The notes beneath the pieces are model-generated. The model worked only from the letters and a program-made list of their open reading frames with translations. It was not told where the DNA came from and did not search any database. 64,000 nt of DNA from Notospermus geniculatus (taxonomy: Eukaryota; Nemertea; Pilidiophora; Heteronemertea; Lineidae), in assembly GCA_002633025.1 (NCBI GenBank), contig NMRB01000688.1:1-64000 (forward strand). Reading direction: 5' to 3'. This document shows, piece after piece, positions 12,273-23,754 of this stretch (position 1 is the stretch's first letter; every line of letters begins with the position of its first letter). Position numbers and translations under genes: made by a program.

Positions 12273-14967
12273 ATGTCATTTTTAATCTGCAGAAACGTTA
12301 TCAGAAGTGCAACAAAGGTGTTGCCGCGGTCCTCATTATCAGCGTCCTCAAATCAAAGCCGTCACTTGCTGGCGACACAAAGTTTAAATGGGCTAGAATC
12401 GCTCGTAATCAGCCGGTCCATTGGTTGGTACTGTTTCAGTCAGGACAGTGCATGTGGAACTGGTAGTAGAAGAAATGCACCTGTGAAGTCTGTCAAATTA
12501 TCGAAGACATGTGCGTGGAACACGTGTTGTTCTGTTCACACAGAAAGTAAGTAGGCCTAGGGGCCTACTAGGCTAAATATGACAGGGCCTTCATCATTTT
12601 TATAGGCTTACGGTACATTGTCACTCAATTTTACAATTTTATTATATAATGGGATTGGCAAAATCGAAAATGGCACCTAGGGCCTACCGGTAGGACTTTT
12701 CGGCCGATTGGGATTTTTCACCCGTTCGGGAGGTTTGGCAGCAGCCCAAATAAGAGCGGTCATGCTAATTACCGTCCACCACCGTCTTCCACCCTTTTTG
12801 TACTGTTATTGTACAGTCTTCCACCTCAATATTTATTTAAAACATCTTTTATTTATCTTTCTCTCAAAAAATAATGTAAACCGCATCAGAATCGCTGAGA
12901 ATATCACAGAATTTTCTGTTTTTTTTCATCGTCCACCACCACGATTCGTCAGTCAGCGCCACCATCGGGTGGCGAGTTCAAGAACTACATTGCCATCAAA
13001 CCTGGTTCCATGGGCGTCCGAGGGTGGCGCTGATTGACGAATCGCGGGTGGTGGACGATGACAAAAAACAGAATATTCTCAGCGATTCTGACATTGTCTG
13101 ATGCGGTTTACATTATTTTTTGAGAGAAAGATATAGAAAAGATGTTTTAAATAAATATTGAGGTGGAAGACTGTACAATAACAGTACAAAAAGGGTGGTG
13201 GACGGTGGAAGACGGTGGTAGACGGTGGTGGACGGTAATTAGCATGACCCAAATAAGAGGCGAATATTGCTCAAATGGGTGGTCGTCTAATTTATTTTGT
13301 ATTTGCGCAACGCCACTGCATTGTGATTTGCGCATACTAACATTATCTTGTGCAACGTGCAAGATTCTCGCTTTCAGTTTCAGATATAAGAAATGTATTG
13401 GAAAATTTTTTTATTCCTTTGCAGATGATAAAAGTTTACTTGCCTTCCTGGAGGAGAACATTTCAAAGGAAAAAGAGAATAGTACAGCTGTTGATTCATC
13501 TATAAAAGGCTTCAAAGTTGAAACTCGTGGCTCAGAAGTGAAATTAATCAAAGAAATTGCTGATGAATTGTGAGTAGAACTTGATAACAGTATGTTAACC
13601 TTTGGTGAGTAAGTTAACCTTTGGTGAGTGTTCTGAACATGTACTAACTTCAGTGGAAATGGAAGCTTTTGATTCAAATAGAACAGTCTTGTTTGAATAG
13701 CAACTTCCACATGGTTGATGTTTTTCATCTGTTCTTTAGAAATTATCTTTCCTTGCAAATCAATCTTTGAAATTTCTTTTGCAGAATAACAGTGACTTTC
13801 AATGTGAATCACTCTGTGGAGAATGACATTGCTTCTGACCTCGGTCAAGCAAATGAAGATGACCCACCGGTAAGTCAGCCTGTCAAATGTCACTTGTTCT
13901 CCCTTTGTAATTTCTTCAAGCCAGCTTCAAATTTAGGCATCTTCTTTAATCTTGTTGACATTCTTATTCAGGCCCGGATTTAGAGGGGGGCACATGGGGC
14001 ACGTGCCCCCCGTATTTTTTGAGGGACAATGATTTTTTACTGCAATTTTGGGAAGAATCGTCTAGTATTTTCAGTGTTTCCGCCAGAGGGTAACCAGGGT
14101 ATGCATGGAGTACCCTCAAAGGAACAGAAAAGGGTCATTTTCTATAATTTCATGGAGTACCCTCAAAGGAACAGAAAAGGGTCATTTTCTATAATTTCAT
14201 GGGGATTTTGCTGATTTTGAAGAAATGCATACCCTCAAAAATATTTCTGGCAGAAACCCTGATTTTCTAGTATTTCATGTCCAGGATGCTGGGAAATCGC
14301 ATCTCAGAGCTTTGATTTTTCAAATTTTCCTGGGGGAGGCCCCCCGCCCCCTTCGTGTGTCCACACCTCTGGTATGTGCCAACTGAGGGCTTCGTCCAGG
14401 GTTGTGCCCCCCGTATTTCTGAAACCTGGATCCGGCCCTGTTATTCATTAAATTCACTCATCTTTCCAGATGGTATCGACACCTTCATTTGTGGTAGATA
14501 TAAAAAGAAACAACAAGGTCCTCTCAGTTTGCTGTGAAGAAACGTATTCAGTGTCAACAATGGATGACGTAAGTGTAGGAATTCCCATTCCAGTTTTGCT
14601 GAAGTCGTCAAGTGGCAATTGGGCATGAACATCAGGTGTTAGTTCTGGTGAGGTGGTCAGATGCTTCACTAATCACCAAATTGAAACTGCAGTACTCGTA
14701 GAATGGGCCAAGGTATGAAATTTGTTAGAATGGGCCAAGGTATGAAATTTGTCTGAGTCTTTTCAGAGGCACACTAAAAATTTCCAGTTATTCGTTGCCT
14801 ATACCTCTTTTTCTGTTCCAGGATCTGTATGACCGATTCCTTGTCATGTTGGAAGATAGAGGTATTGATGAACAATTCATTGAACAGTACATCGACTTCA
14901 GCACAGCTTATGAACACAAACGGTACATAGGATTCTTAGAAAATCTGAAGAACTTTGTTCAAAAGTG
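12273..14967 (+). CDS. C1QBP: C1QBP / p32 mitochondrial matrix protein, with late frameshift
   Basis: C1QBP (p32, MAM33 family) is a trimeric acidic mitochondrial matrix protein needed for mitochondrial translation. Exons: 12273-12546 (Arg/Ser-rich presequence), 13425-13569 (DKSLLAFLEENI, FKVETRGSEVKLIKEI), 13785-13869 (ITVTFNVNHSVEND), 14470-14568 (MVSTPSFVVDIKRN), about 14653-14712 (ETAVLVEWAK; its acceptor is my least certain call), and the last exon from 14822 (DLYDRFLVMLEDRGIDEQF, then YIGFLE). Phases add up through exon 4. The last exon reads FLEI then TGA at 14945-14947. The family end (FLExLKxFV) continues one base out of frame to a TGA at 14965-14967, so one A appears to be missing in the run at 14940-14942. 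Sequencing error or a real allele are both possible. Intron 1 carries a 491-bp foldback element, and intron 3 a hAT-like element. Confidence 0.88.
12745..13259. mobile_element. 491-bp foldback element with 12-bp flanking repeat
   Basis: The two arms (about 190 bases each) are near-complete inverted copies, starting ggtcatgctaattaccg and ending cggtaattagcatgac. The centre is about 110 bases. The insert (12757-13247) is flanked by cccaaataagag at 12745-12756 and 13248-13259. A 12-bp target duplication is longer than usual for DNA transposons. It sits in C1QBP intron 1. Confidence 0.8.
13969..14440. mobile_element. hAT-like non-autonomous element in C1QBP intron 3
   Basis: The ends are caggcccggat on the left and atccggccctg on the right, a typical hAT terminal motif. 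TTATT(CA) occurs on both sides (13964-13970 and 14441-14447). G-runs (ggggggcac) and their complement lie just inside the ends. A 47-bp segment containing ctcaaaggaacagaaaaggg is tandemly doubled at 14104-14198. No transposase ORF is present. Confidence 0.7.
14699..14752 (+). repeat. 27-bp tandem duplication covering a C1QBP splice donor
   Basis: The unit tagaatgggccaaggtatga plus aatttgt occurs twice in a row. It contains the end of the ...VEWAK exon and its GTATGA donor. Use of the second donor would bring an in-frame TGA into the message, so only the first donor gives the conserved junction to DLYDRF. Confidence 0.75.
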
Positions 14968-15227
14968 AACCGACCACCTTCATTTGTGCAAGTAAAACAC
15001 AGAAATGACTGGAGATTATAGTGAATATCCAACAAGACTGTCATTTTGTAGTATTTTAAGTCCATTTCCATCATGTTCAATTGACTGTGCAACAGGAACG
15101 ATCACAGGAACTGGTTTTGTTCTGCATACCCGAGTGACGATGTCTTCTTTGTCCAATGTTGAAAATTTCAACAAGGACGAATTTCACCAGACTTGCATTG
15201 CTTGATCAATAGGAAGATAGGACCCAA

Positions 15228-15405
15228 AGGGTCGTATTCATAAAGCGGTTCAATCTTAGGCCGGTTCCAAGTGTAGTGGTGAAGTACACTTGGAACCGGC
15301 CTAAGACGGTTCTATCGTAGGCCGGTTCCAAGTGCAGTCGTTGACTCTACTTGGAACCGGCCTAAGACAGTTCTAACGATAGAACCACTTTATGAATATG
15401 ACCCA
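15228..15405. mobile_element. Palindromic element with two internal hairpins, copy 1
   Basis: The outer ends gggtcgtattcataaag and ctttatgaatatgaccc are inverted. Inside are two further hairpins built from ccggttccaagt and acttggaaccgg, giving three nested or serial stems in 178 bases. It lies in the C1QBP 3' UTR block. Confidence 0.75.
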
Positions 15406-16046
15406 TAGTGTGCCAACTTGATAGGGTTGGTAAGTGAACAGTTCTTTGCAAATTAGGCTAATGAAATTTGTTGGGCTGTCATTCCATCCTATTGCCACGA
15501 CTGTTAGAAGTCAATGCATGTAGTGGAAAAGGTCCGGAACGAAATTTGATTGGTTGGTGCCCTATTTGGAATATAATAGGAATTCCCTTCTTGCAGAAGT
15601 ATTTGCCCTCTTCTGCACAGTTTTGCATCCACGGCCATGACGGCGGCGGGTGGGAAAAAAATAAAGAAAAAGTTTTTTTTTAATTCTGATTTTCAGCGAT
15701 TTCGAGTGCGGCGGGCACGCTAAATGGCCGAAAATAAAATTTTATTTTTATTTTTTGGGGGGAATTCACGGAGCGGCGGGCACGCTAACCAAGGTATAAA
15801 AAAAGTCTCGCCTAAAACAGAAATGACTGGAGATTATAGTGAATATCCAACAAGACTGTCATTTTGTAGTATTTTAAGTCCATTTCCATCATGTTCAATT
15901 GACTGTGCAACAGGAACGATCACAGGAACTGGTTTTGTTCTGCACACCCGAGTGACGATGTCTTCTTTATCCAATGTTGAAAATTTCAAACAAGGACGAA
16001 TTTCACCAGACTTGCATTGCTTGATCAATAGGAAGAAAGGACCCAA

Positions 16047-16234
16047 AGGGTCGTATTCATAAAGCGGTTCAATCGTTAGAACAGTCTTAGGCCGGTTCCA
16101 AGTGTAGTGGTGAAGTACACTTGGAACCGGCCTAAGACGGTTCTATCGTAGGCTGGTTCCAAGTGCAGTCGTTGACTCTACTTGGAACCGGCCTAAGACA
16201 GTTCTAACGATAGAACCACTTTATGAATATGACC
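16047..16234. mobile_element. Palindromic element with two internal hairpins, copy 2
   Basis: Second copy of the element at 15228-15405, carried along by the duplication. It keeps a longer outer stem (aatcgttagaac) that copy 1 has partly lost. Confidence 0.75.
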
Positions 16235-16390
16235 CATAGTGTGCCAACTTGATAGGGTTGGTAAGTGAACAGTTCTTTGCAAATTAGGCTAATGAAATTT
16301 GTTGGGCTGTCATTCCATCCTATTGCAGAATCTTGATGTGTTGGACATGTTTTAGCTATGTTCACCGTGATTGAATGTATCTTTGCGATA

Positions 16391-16396
16391 AATAAA
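16391..16396 (+). promoter_or_regulatory. Poly(A) signal AATAAA, C1QBP (first)
   Basis: AATAAA within gataaataaagaac. The same signal recurs at 16676-16681 in the duplicated block, so alternative or duplicate 3' ends are possible. Confidence 0.55.
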
Positions 16397-17042
16397 GAAC
16401 ATTATGAATTCATGTTGTGTGTTTGATGTGACATGGAGAATTGTTGAAGTGTTTCAAAGGTAAAAGCAATTCCTTGCACAGACGTAGCCCATGAGCGACT
16501 TGTTCCCTAACAGTTTACTGTACTATTTTTAGGAGGGCTTTCCCCATGTTGTGGCCGTTCTCCGAAAGGTGACGCCTCTATAGCAAATTCCCTTCCTAAC
16601 AGTCGTGTTGCAGAATCTTGATGTGTTGGACATGTTTTAGCTATGTTCACCGTGATTGAATGTATCTGTGCGATAAATAAAGAACATTATGACTTCATGT
16701 TGTGTGTTTCGTCGTTAGATTTGTACAGTACCGAAGGGATTTCATCATGATGACTGATGTGACATGGAGAATTGTTGAAGTGTTTCAAAGGTAAAAGCAA
16801 TTCCTTGCACAGACGTAGCCCATGAGCGACTTGTTCCCTAACAGTTGGCAATATTGTGAACGATTTTGAATCAACAGTTCAAATATTTACCAAGGATGCT
16901 GGAATAGGATTCCAGTGCATTTGTGCAAAAAAAATATGAAGAAGAACAGAATGAACAAGACAAATGCACCGAATTTATCATACCTAAATACATGTATTTA
17001 CAATGATAGACTACACATCAAAGTGAAGGCCTCTGGTGACAC

Positions 17043-18843
17043 TCAAAATTTATACACTGGCAGTTCATATGAAGCATCAGGCAACGGCAGGAGATGGAGC
17101 TCTGACTTGTCCGTTGGTTGCAGAAGTGGATGGAGCTGAAATAGATTGACAATTCTGGTTTATCTTATTCTTACACAATTCCTGTCACTGAAATCAGCCT
17201 CGAGACTAGAAATATTTCTGTGTTCACAACTCAGCCCACAACAGAAGACAACTTACGTTTTCTCTATCTGTCACATGATGCCCATCCACTTGTTCACACT
17301 CCATTATCTTGTCTTCCATTTCTTTTATAAGTCTGAAATGTGGAGAGATATTGCTGAACTTTTCAGAACCAGATACCGGTATTTACTTCATCAAACAGAA
17401 CAACATGAGCAGTGCTCAGTTGCATGTGCTTAGTGCCATTCCTTCCTTATCTGTGATAGATGACACATCTCATTTACAATACATTACAAGCATATACCAT
17501 ATATTGCAGTGTGCCTTATTATATTCTCGCCTGCTCCAACCTATGCTACAGGTCCTGCATGCCACGGGTCCACGGAAGAAATCTTCCAGTCACATCATTA
17601 AGTTGGGATATTATTCAAAACATCCAGTAATCATACATACTTATCATAACGTTCAATGCTATTTTCCAAGCTGCTGTATTTGTTGGCAATCTTTACTTTT
17701 TCTTCTTCCAATTCTCGCTGAAATGATATCACAAAGTTGAACAAATTTCCTCCTCGGAGATATCCAAGTTTATCATCTCTCATCTACTTCCTTGATACTG
17801 CTCACTTTTCTCACACCATAAAGAACTGAGCCCTGTGATCTCATCAAGAAGACCCCTGACAATGTGTTGAATTACTTACAGCCCGTTTCCTCAGGGTAGA
17901 ATAATCACACTTTTGACCAGGGACCTTCATTCCTTTTAACTTCCGTAAAATTCTGAAAGTGAAAAGTGAGACAAGTTAATGCATCCCAAACTTTATTCAT
18001 CATGCAGAGACATTTACATTCAGTGAACCACGACTTCTGGAGCTTGCTAGGGTGCCAATAAAACAGTGATTTTGGATAATATTTCCTTAAAATTTGGGCG
18101 ATACAAATGTAGACCTACCGGTACTTACATTTCATTGAGCTCAGCAAGAATACGCTGTTGTTCTCCTCTGAGGCTGTTTGGTACTGTTGTAATTTGCGTG
18201 CTGGGAAAATAAGATTGGGAATATACCAGGTACATTTAATACATGTGATTGTGACAACAAGCGTTAAGAATGGTATGCAACTCCACAGATAGGCCTGCAC
18301 ATCTAACCAATACCTAACAAGAAGACTGACTTCATCAAATATTATCTGATTGGCAGGTAATTGAGACCTGTACCTGGCTACAGACTTGAGAATCTTTTCA
18401 ACAAATGCCAAAGTTGTATTCTTCACTGGTTTCCATGCTTTGGATTTGTTGCCTTTTATCTTCACTGTCCTGAATCCATCTTCATCAACATCTTTCAGTT
18501 TTCTATCAACAACAGCTGAAACAGAATGGGAAATAACCTGACCATGGATATACTGGTGTGTTCATGTAGGGCAGCTACAAACATTAATGCGGTTAGCTAT
18601 AATATCCCATCTTTTTTGAAGCGGGGGGAGATGAGTCCCATGCAGCTTAGTAGTAGGCCCACCTTTCTTCTTTTTTCCTGGTGATTTAGGTATTGGGGAT
18701 TTTGATGACAACTTCTTCTTCTGGGGAGAATGAAAACTATTAGCTTGACGACAAGCCTTCTCAAGAACGGCATCAATTTTCTGTTGCTTCAAAGGCTTTC
18801 TCTTGGCTGTTGAATTACTGCCCTTTGTCTTCTGAACACCATC
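17043..18843 (-). CDS. CENP-Q-like kinetochore protein (5' end not found)
   Basis: This is probably the centromere protein Q family, a coiled-coil subunit of the constitutive centromere network (CENP-O/P/Q/R/U group). Minus-strand exons, 5' to 3': 18663-18843 (Lys/Ser/Pro-rich basic tail), 18374-18515 (KAWKPVKNTTLAFVEKIL), 18129-18200 (EQQRILAELNE), 17880-17952 (ILRKLKGMKVPGQK), 17641-17717 (RELEEEKVKIANKYSSLEN), 17257-17332 (LIKEMEDKIMECEQVDG), 17043-17135 (LLPLPDASYELPVYKF, stop). All junction phases agree. The order basic tail, K-x-W-x-P-x-x-x-x-T motif, L-K-x-P motif and coiled coil follows vertebrate CENP-Q. Similarity is modest, so the name is likely but not certain. The start exon should lie in 18860-19300, head to head with DDX49. 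Confidence 0.65.
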
Positions 18844-19410
18844 CTGAAACAAGCTGAAGAAGTTCAAGAACCAATAAACTCAAACTTAAAATAAAGTTTA
18901 TGTGTGCGTGTCTACATAGCCTAATAGGGGCCTACCCATCCATCCCAATACGGCAATAGGGCCTAAATGCTAGTATTGTTCGAGGGACACTTTCTCTGGC
19001 CCACCCTGTCCCTGTAGAACATGATGAAGCACAGGTTCTTGTGGTTCGATACTATACTAGGGGACCACCGGTCCTATACTAGGGGACCACCGGTCCTGAC
19101 ACACTTCACTTGTTACTCCTCAGCTCAGCTCAGTGACTCTGACATGTCTGAGTAGAGTAAGTAACCTTTTTTGGCCTCCTTTGTCTTGGTTTTGATTTTA
19201 TATTCGCTTTCACCATGTTTGCTTCAGAAGTAGGTCAACATCATCATGATTACATGGATTAGAAAAAGATAAAACCGAAATTAGCAAGAAATGAGAGAGG
19301 CATAAAAAATCGAAGTGGCCGCCGTTGAAACTGTGCCAGATTTCAACCCGAAGAATGACGGAAAGACCCGAAGTGTTCCGACTATTTGGCCAAGGTCACA
19401 TGATTTCAAA
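18844..19410. promoter_or_regulatory. Probable bidirectional promoter, CENP-Q-like / DDX49
   Basis: Two divergent genes start on either side of this 0.57 kb. It contains a 23-bp direct repeat, ctatactaggggaccaccgg plus tc, in tandem at about 19053-19096. No TATA box stands out. The missing first exon of the CENP-Q-like gene is expected here. Confidence 0.45.
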
Positions 19411-22400
19411 ATGGCAGATGAACATGATGAGCCTGTGTCTTCACGTGTTCCCAATTTTTCTGATTTAGGGTTGAATAAGTGGCTTGTAGATCAATTGAAG
19501 GCGGTTGGTCTGGAGAAACCCACCCCTATCCAGCAAAATTGTGTCCCACAGATATTGAAAGGTGACAGTAAACTGATTATTATGAACTTTTTAGGCGCAC
19601 CGTCCCGTAGGCTATATTTATCAGTACACTACACTGCAAATAATCCTGGCTCAGGATGAGCCACTTTGAAGACTTTTGAGTCATTTTTGAACACGGGAGC
19701 CATTTGAGGCCTCTGAAGGGGGGTCTTTTGGCTCAGGCGGAGCCAAAAGTGGCTTAAATTGGTGGCTCAGCAGTCATTTGAGCCAGGGATTTTTTGCAGT
19801 GTAGGGCCTACAGTGTATACATGTCAACATCATATAGGCCTAAGGTGTTGACACAGATGCTACAGTGGACACAATAGACCCCTTGCGCTTATCAGCCCAG
19901 GGTGTCAACATTAGCCTCGCCCTAGGGGGCCTAATGCATTTGTACAGTTGGCTCCTGTGCTTACCGTCGGCACAATGCACTAGGCCCAAGGTTTGTTTAC
20001 ACCTTCTGGCTTGATACTCTATTGCCTATTTATCTCAGGCCTTGTCACCATTCTCGTATGCTGAAATTGTATTGTAAATAATGCGTCAGGCCTATCGTTT
20101 ACAAACAAATGGCAGGGTGGAAATATATTACTGATGTGTATGTGACTTTATATTTTAAAGGACTAAGTTATAGCAAGGTTCACACAGACTCAGTATTGGA
20201 ACAGGAAGTGATAGTGCCATGTGACAAACTATGATTTGTACATATCCTACATACTGTTATAGTTCAAGGAAGTTTACAAGCGCACCACGTTATTGGATTC
20301 GTATAGTTCAAATTAGTTCAAATGTTTAAAGCCCGTCCTTACCCGCACCGCATGCGCAAACAATTATATTTATTATAACGTTTAAATGGCAAAGAGCCAT
20401 GAGGCTCATGACGCCCTTTGATGATGATGTAATGGCCGACTTGCGCAAGTGGTCTATCACGCTACACATGCTACACCGTGACTGTACATTCGCCTGTACA
20501 CTACAGTGGACACAATCACGCTACACATGCTACACCGTGACTGTACATTCGCCTGTACAAAATGTATGGCCCAATTTTCAAAAACTTTTAACTTCGTTAA
20601 AAGACTTTTAATTGAAAAAAATCAGCCATATTCATGTTGAACACACATAACTCGATATATTAAGGAAGAATTTTAAGTTTTTTTTCAATGCTGAATTTGT
20701 ACACAATTCTGGAGAAAATGTATGTAGCTACTTTTCGTGGCTATTTGTCCTCATATCTTCTAACTTAGTGTGATCAGGTGTCTGGGTACCCTAGCTGTTT
20801 ACCTGGAACTCAAGACTTGCCTGGGAACATTTCGATTTAACATTTGTCATTTGTTCTCCTGGTACATTCATTCACACAGGTGAGCACATGGTCCATGGGC
20901 CATTTCATATTTTTATACCACAATATGCATATTGTGTAGGCCAAGAGGTCTTTCTTTGTATAACTAACTGTGCACTGTCATAAATGATCATGATTTCTGG
21001 CTTTTTGTAGGGAAAGACTGCTTGGGATGTGCCAAAACTGGAAGTGGAAAAACTGCTGCATTTGCTCTTCCTATCCTACAGAAACTATGTGAAGACCCAT
21101 ATGGGGTCTTTGCATTAGTTATCACACCTACAAGGTAGGCCAACATGTTACAGCTCGATGAGTTTTGATTTTGACTTGTCTATTGAATGTTGTGATTATA
21201 CTGTTATTCGGTCCTTTACCTATTGTTATCATTTCTTTTTCAGGGAGTTGGCATATCAGATTTGTGAGCAGTTCAATGTCCTGGGTCAGCCAATAGGATT
21301 GAAAACATGTGTTATCACTGGAGGCAGAGGTAGGTCTTAAGTGACATTTTCTCCACTCCTTCCTGGATGACTGCAGACCAGGGCCCGGTTGCACGAAACT
21401 CACGACAGCGCTATCTTGGTGTTAGCGCTATCTTCATGTTAAATGACGTAAAAATCCATTGTTCTTTTACGTCATTTAACATCAAGTTAGCGCTAACACC
21501 AAGATAGCGCTGTCGTGAGTTTCGTGCAACCGGGCCCTGTGTTGTATTCTATGGATCTGACCAGATTTTCTCTTGCAGATATGATTCGACAGGGTCTGGA
21601 ACTCGCAGAACTGCCACACATCATCATCACAACACCTGGAAGACTTGCAGACCATATAGAAACTGGCACTAACTTCAGTCTTAAGAAAATCAAGTTTCTA
21701 GTAAGGACTGCGTTTTCACACTTCTTTTCAAGCTGCTCCACCACCCACCCCACACACACACAGTTACATTATTGTCAATATACTAGAGAGCTGAGTGGTA
21801 ATTCTGAAAAATTGCTCGTATCAAGAACAGCATTATTGGAGATCTACTCTACCACTTGATCCATTTGCTGTTGAGTGATACATGTATATGTAGACAGACA
21901 CGTTGCATTCTCTATTTCAACAGGTTTTAGATGAAGCTGATAAACTTCTGGAGGATGATTTTGGGGAACAGTTGGAAACTATTTTCAAGGCTGTCCCCAA
22001 GAAGCGACAGACTCTCCTCTTCAGTGCCACGGTGACTGATACTTTAAGAGAACTGAATGAATCATCAGACAATAAACCATTTTGTTGGATGGCTGAATCG
22101 GCGTAAGTTCCATTCTAATGTTGATGGAGTAACCTCTGTAATCCAAGCTACCTGACGCTTTTATTAGATTTTTTTATTTAAAAAAACGTAACTTTTTCAT
22201 ATTTTGATTATTTTAGTGTTGCAACAGTTGAAGAGCTTGATCAACGATATGTCTTGATGCCAGCAGATGTGAAGGATGCATACATGGTTCATGTAATCGA
22301 CAAATTTTTATCAAAGAATAAGAGTAGTTCTATCATAATATTCACAAGTACCTGCAAGTAAGTGGTTGTTCTGGCAAACTGGATTGGTAACATTAACCAT

Positions 22401-23581
22401 TCGAGTCAAACTCACAAAAGTTCTTCTTTCTTAATATTGACTCCCGATTTCTCCAGCATTTGTGTTTTTTGGGCCTTATGTGGTTGAGATTGAAATTGTA
22501 CTATCTGAAGATGAATCTTGCTCGACTTTCAGGTACTGTCAGATAATAGGAATGATCTTAAAGGACATGGGATTCGAATGTGTCGTCCTCCATTCAATGA
22601 TTCCACAGCGACAAAGACTGTATGCTTTAGCACAGTTCAAATCACATGCAGTCAAGATCCTTATTGCTACTGATGTGGCTAGCAGGTAAGCCAAAAATTC
22701 AGTCTAGGGAATTACCTCAGGTGTTTGGATCATTCCGTATTTTCCCATCATTGTCTCAGATTCATTTCAGTTATATGTTTTAATTTCATTTTCAGAGGTC
22801 TAGATATCCCCACAGTAGACCTTATTATCAACCATAACATCCCTAACAGACCAAAGGATTACATACATCGAGTGGGACGAACAGCTAGGGCTGGGCGTGG
22901 TGGTATGGCTATCAGTCTCGTGACACAGTTTGACATCAAACTAATCCACGCTGTCGAAGGAAGAATCAGTAAGTGTGGAGCCTATGACTGATATCTAGAT
23001 GTCTGACAGTTGGTTTTGATGAAGATGTCAAGTCAACCAACTTCATATCTTAATCTGCATTTCCAGATGCTAAGCTCACTGAACATGAAACAAATGAAAA
23101 AGAAGTAATGAAGATATTCACTGAGGTAGCTGTCTCAAGACGAGAAGCAGAAATTGTGAGTATGATATATGTTATACCTATTGCGGTTATCTTTAGCTCT
23201 CTCTTGCACTTGGCATACTTGGACACTGAGCCAATGTTTGAGCTGAAGCCAATACCATGACTAACTAAACATTTCCAGTAAATGCCTGCATATATTCTTC
23301 AGAAACTTGATGAACGTGACTTTGATGAAAAGAAGAACATTTACAAGAGGAAGGAAATGATAGCTGAAGGAAAGGTGAGCTGTCTTATTTTCCCTCACTG
23401 CCTGTTCTGACATCTACGAGTAGGCTTGACAAGTCATCCAACTTCGATTTTAAAAAGAGTGTTCACATTTCCCCATTTTATTCTCCAGGATCCTGATGAG
23501 GAAGAGAAAAAGAAGGCTCGATTATTAAAGAAGAGACGGAAAGAGAAGAAATATAAGCCAAAGAAGAAAAGCAAAACCTGA
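19411..23581 (+). CDS. DDX49: DDX49, DEAD-box ATP-dependent RNA helicase
   Basis: DDX49 (yeast Dbp8 group) is a nucleolar RNA helicase in ribosome biogenesis. Exons: 19411-19561, 21011-21134, 21244-21329, 21579-21700, 21924-22102, 22217-22357, 22533-22685, 22796-22968, 23067-23155, 23303-23374, 23489-23581. Phases match at every junction. Helicase motifs in order: Q motif (PTPIQQ), I (AKTGSGKT), Ia (PTRELA), Ib (TPGRL), II (DEAD in VLDEADKLL), III (SAT), IV (IIIFTST), V (ATDVASRGLD), VI ([10 protein letters not shown]). The C-terminus is Lys/Arg-rich ([17 protein letters not shown]), as in nucleolar helicases. The start at 19411 is followed by a weakly conserved leader and then [19 protein letters not shown], which aligns with the family start. 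Poly(A) signals lie at 23613 and 23749. Confidence 0.97.
19629..19804. mobile_element. MITE-like element in DDX49 intron 1
   Basis: Inverted ends ctacactgcaaataatcctg and the matching tttttgcagtgtag, with tggctca/tgagcca repeated inside. It is 176 bases long and has no coding capacity. Confidence 0.7.
20458..20559. repeat. Short tandem duplication in DDX49 intron 1
   Basis: A 43-base segment beginning cacgctacacatgctacacc and ending cgcctgtaca occurs twice, about 58 bases apart start to start, separated by ctacagtggacacaat. Confidence 0.7.
21379..21539. mobile_element. 161-bp palindromic MITE in DDX49 intron 3
   Basis: Arms of about 73 bases are almost perfect inverted copies (cagggcccggttgcacgaaa ... 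tttcgtgcaaccgggccctg) around the short centre atccattgttct. Each arm contains tgacgt or its complement. The transcript would fold into a long hairpin. Confidence 0.85.
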
Positions 23582-23612
23582 TGTTTTAAGTTACTTACGA
23601 TTCTCTTCGGGA

Positions 23613-23754
23613 AATAAAATTGGTTAAGGTATACTCCGAGAGCTATTGAGGTCCATATCAAAAAATTCAATGTCGATGTTATGGTAACAAAGTCCCTGTA
23701 ATGTGTTCATCTTTTGCAGCTTGCTCTGCACTTGTAAATAACATTGTCAATAAA
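23613..23754 (+). promoter_or_regulatory. DDX49 poly(A) signals
   Basis: Two AATAAA hexamers at 23613-23618 and 23749-23754 follow the DDX49 stop. The second is the better placed one, with a T/GT-rich run after it. Confidence 0.6.

Larger units (their letters stand above)
14968..16850 (+). repeat. Duplicated C1QBP 3' region with palindromic elements
   Basis: Two blocks recur. A 3' UTR block starting cagaaatgactggagattat is at about 14999-15494 and again at 15819-16326. A second block with agaatcttgatgtgttgg and the poly(A) signal is at 16327-16515 and 16611-16846. Between the copies lie unrelated pieces (15495-15818, 16516-16610) that start cacgactgttag and end ctaacagtcgtg, as if one inserted element had been split. 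Local duplication or mixed alleles in assembly are both possible. Confidence 0.65.

Noticed and set aside
19629-19804. Alternative DDX49 coding extension into intron 1
   Set aside because: The open frame after 19561 runs into a MITE-like element, while the GTGACA donor joins perfectly in frame to [15 protein letters not shown].
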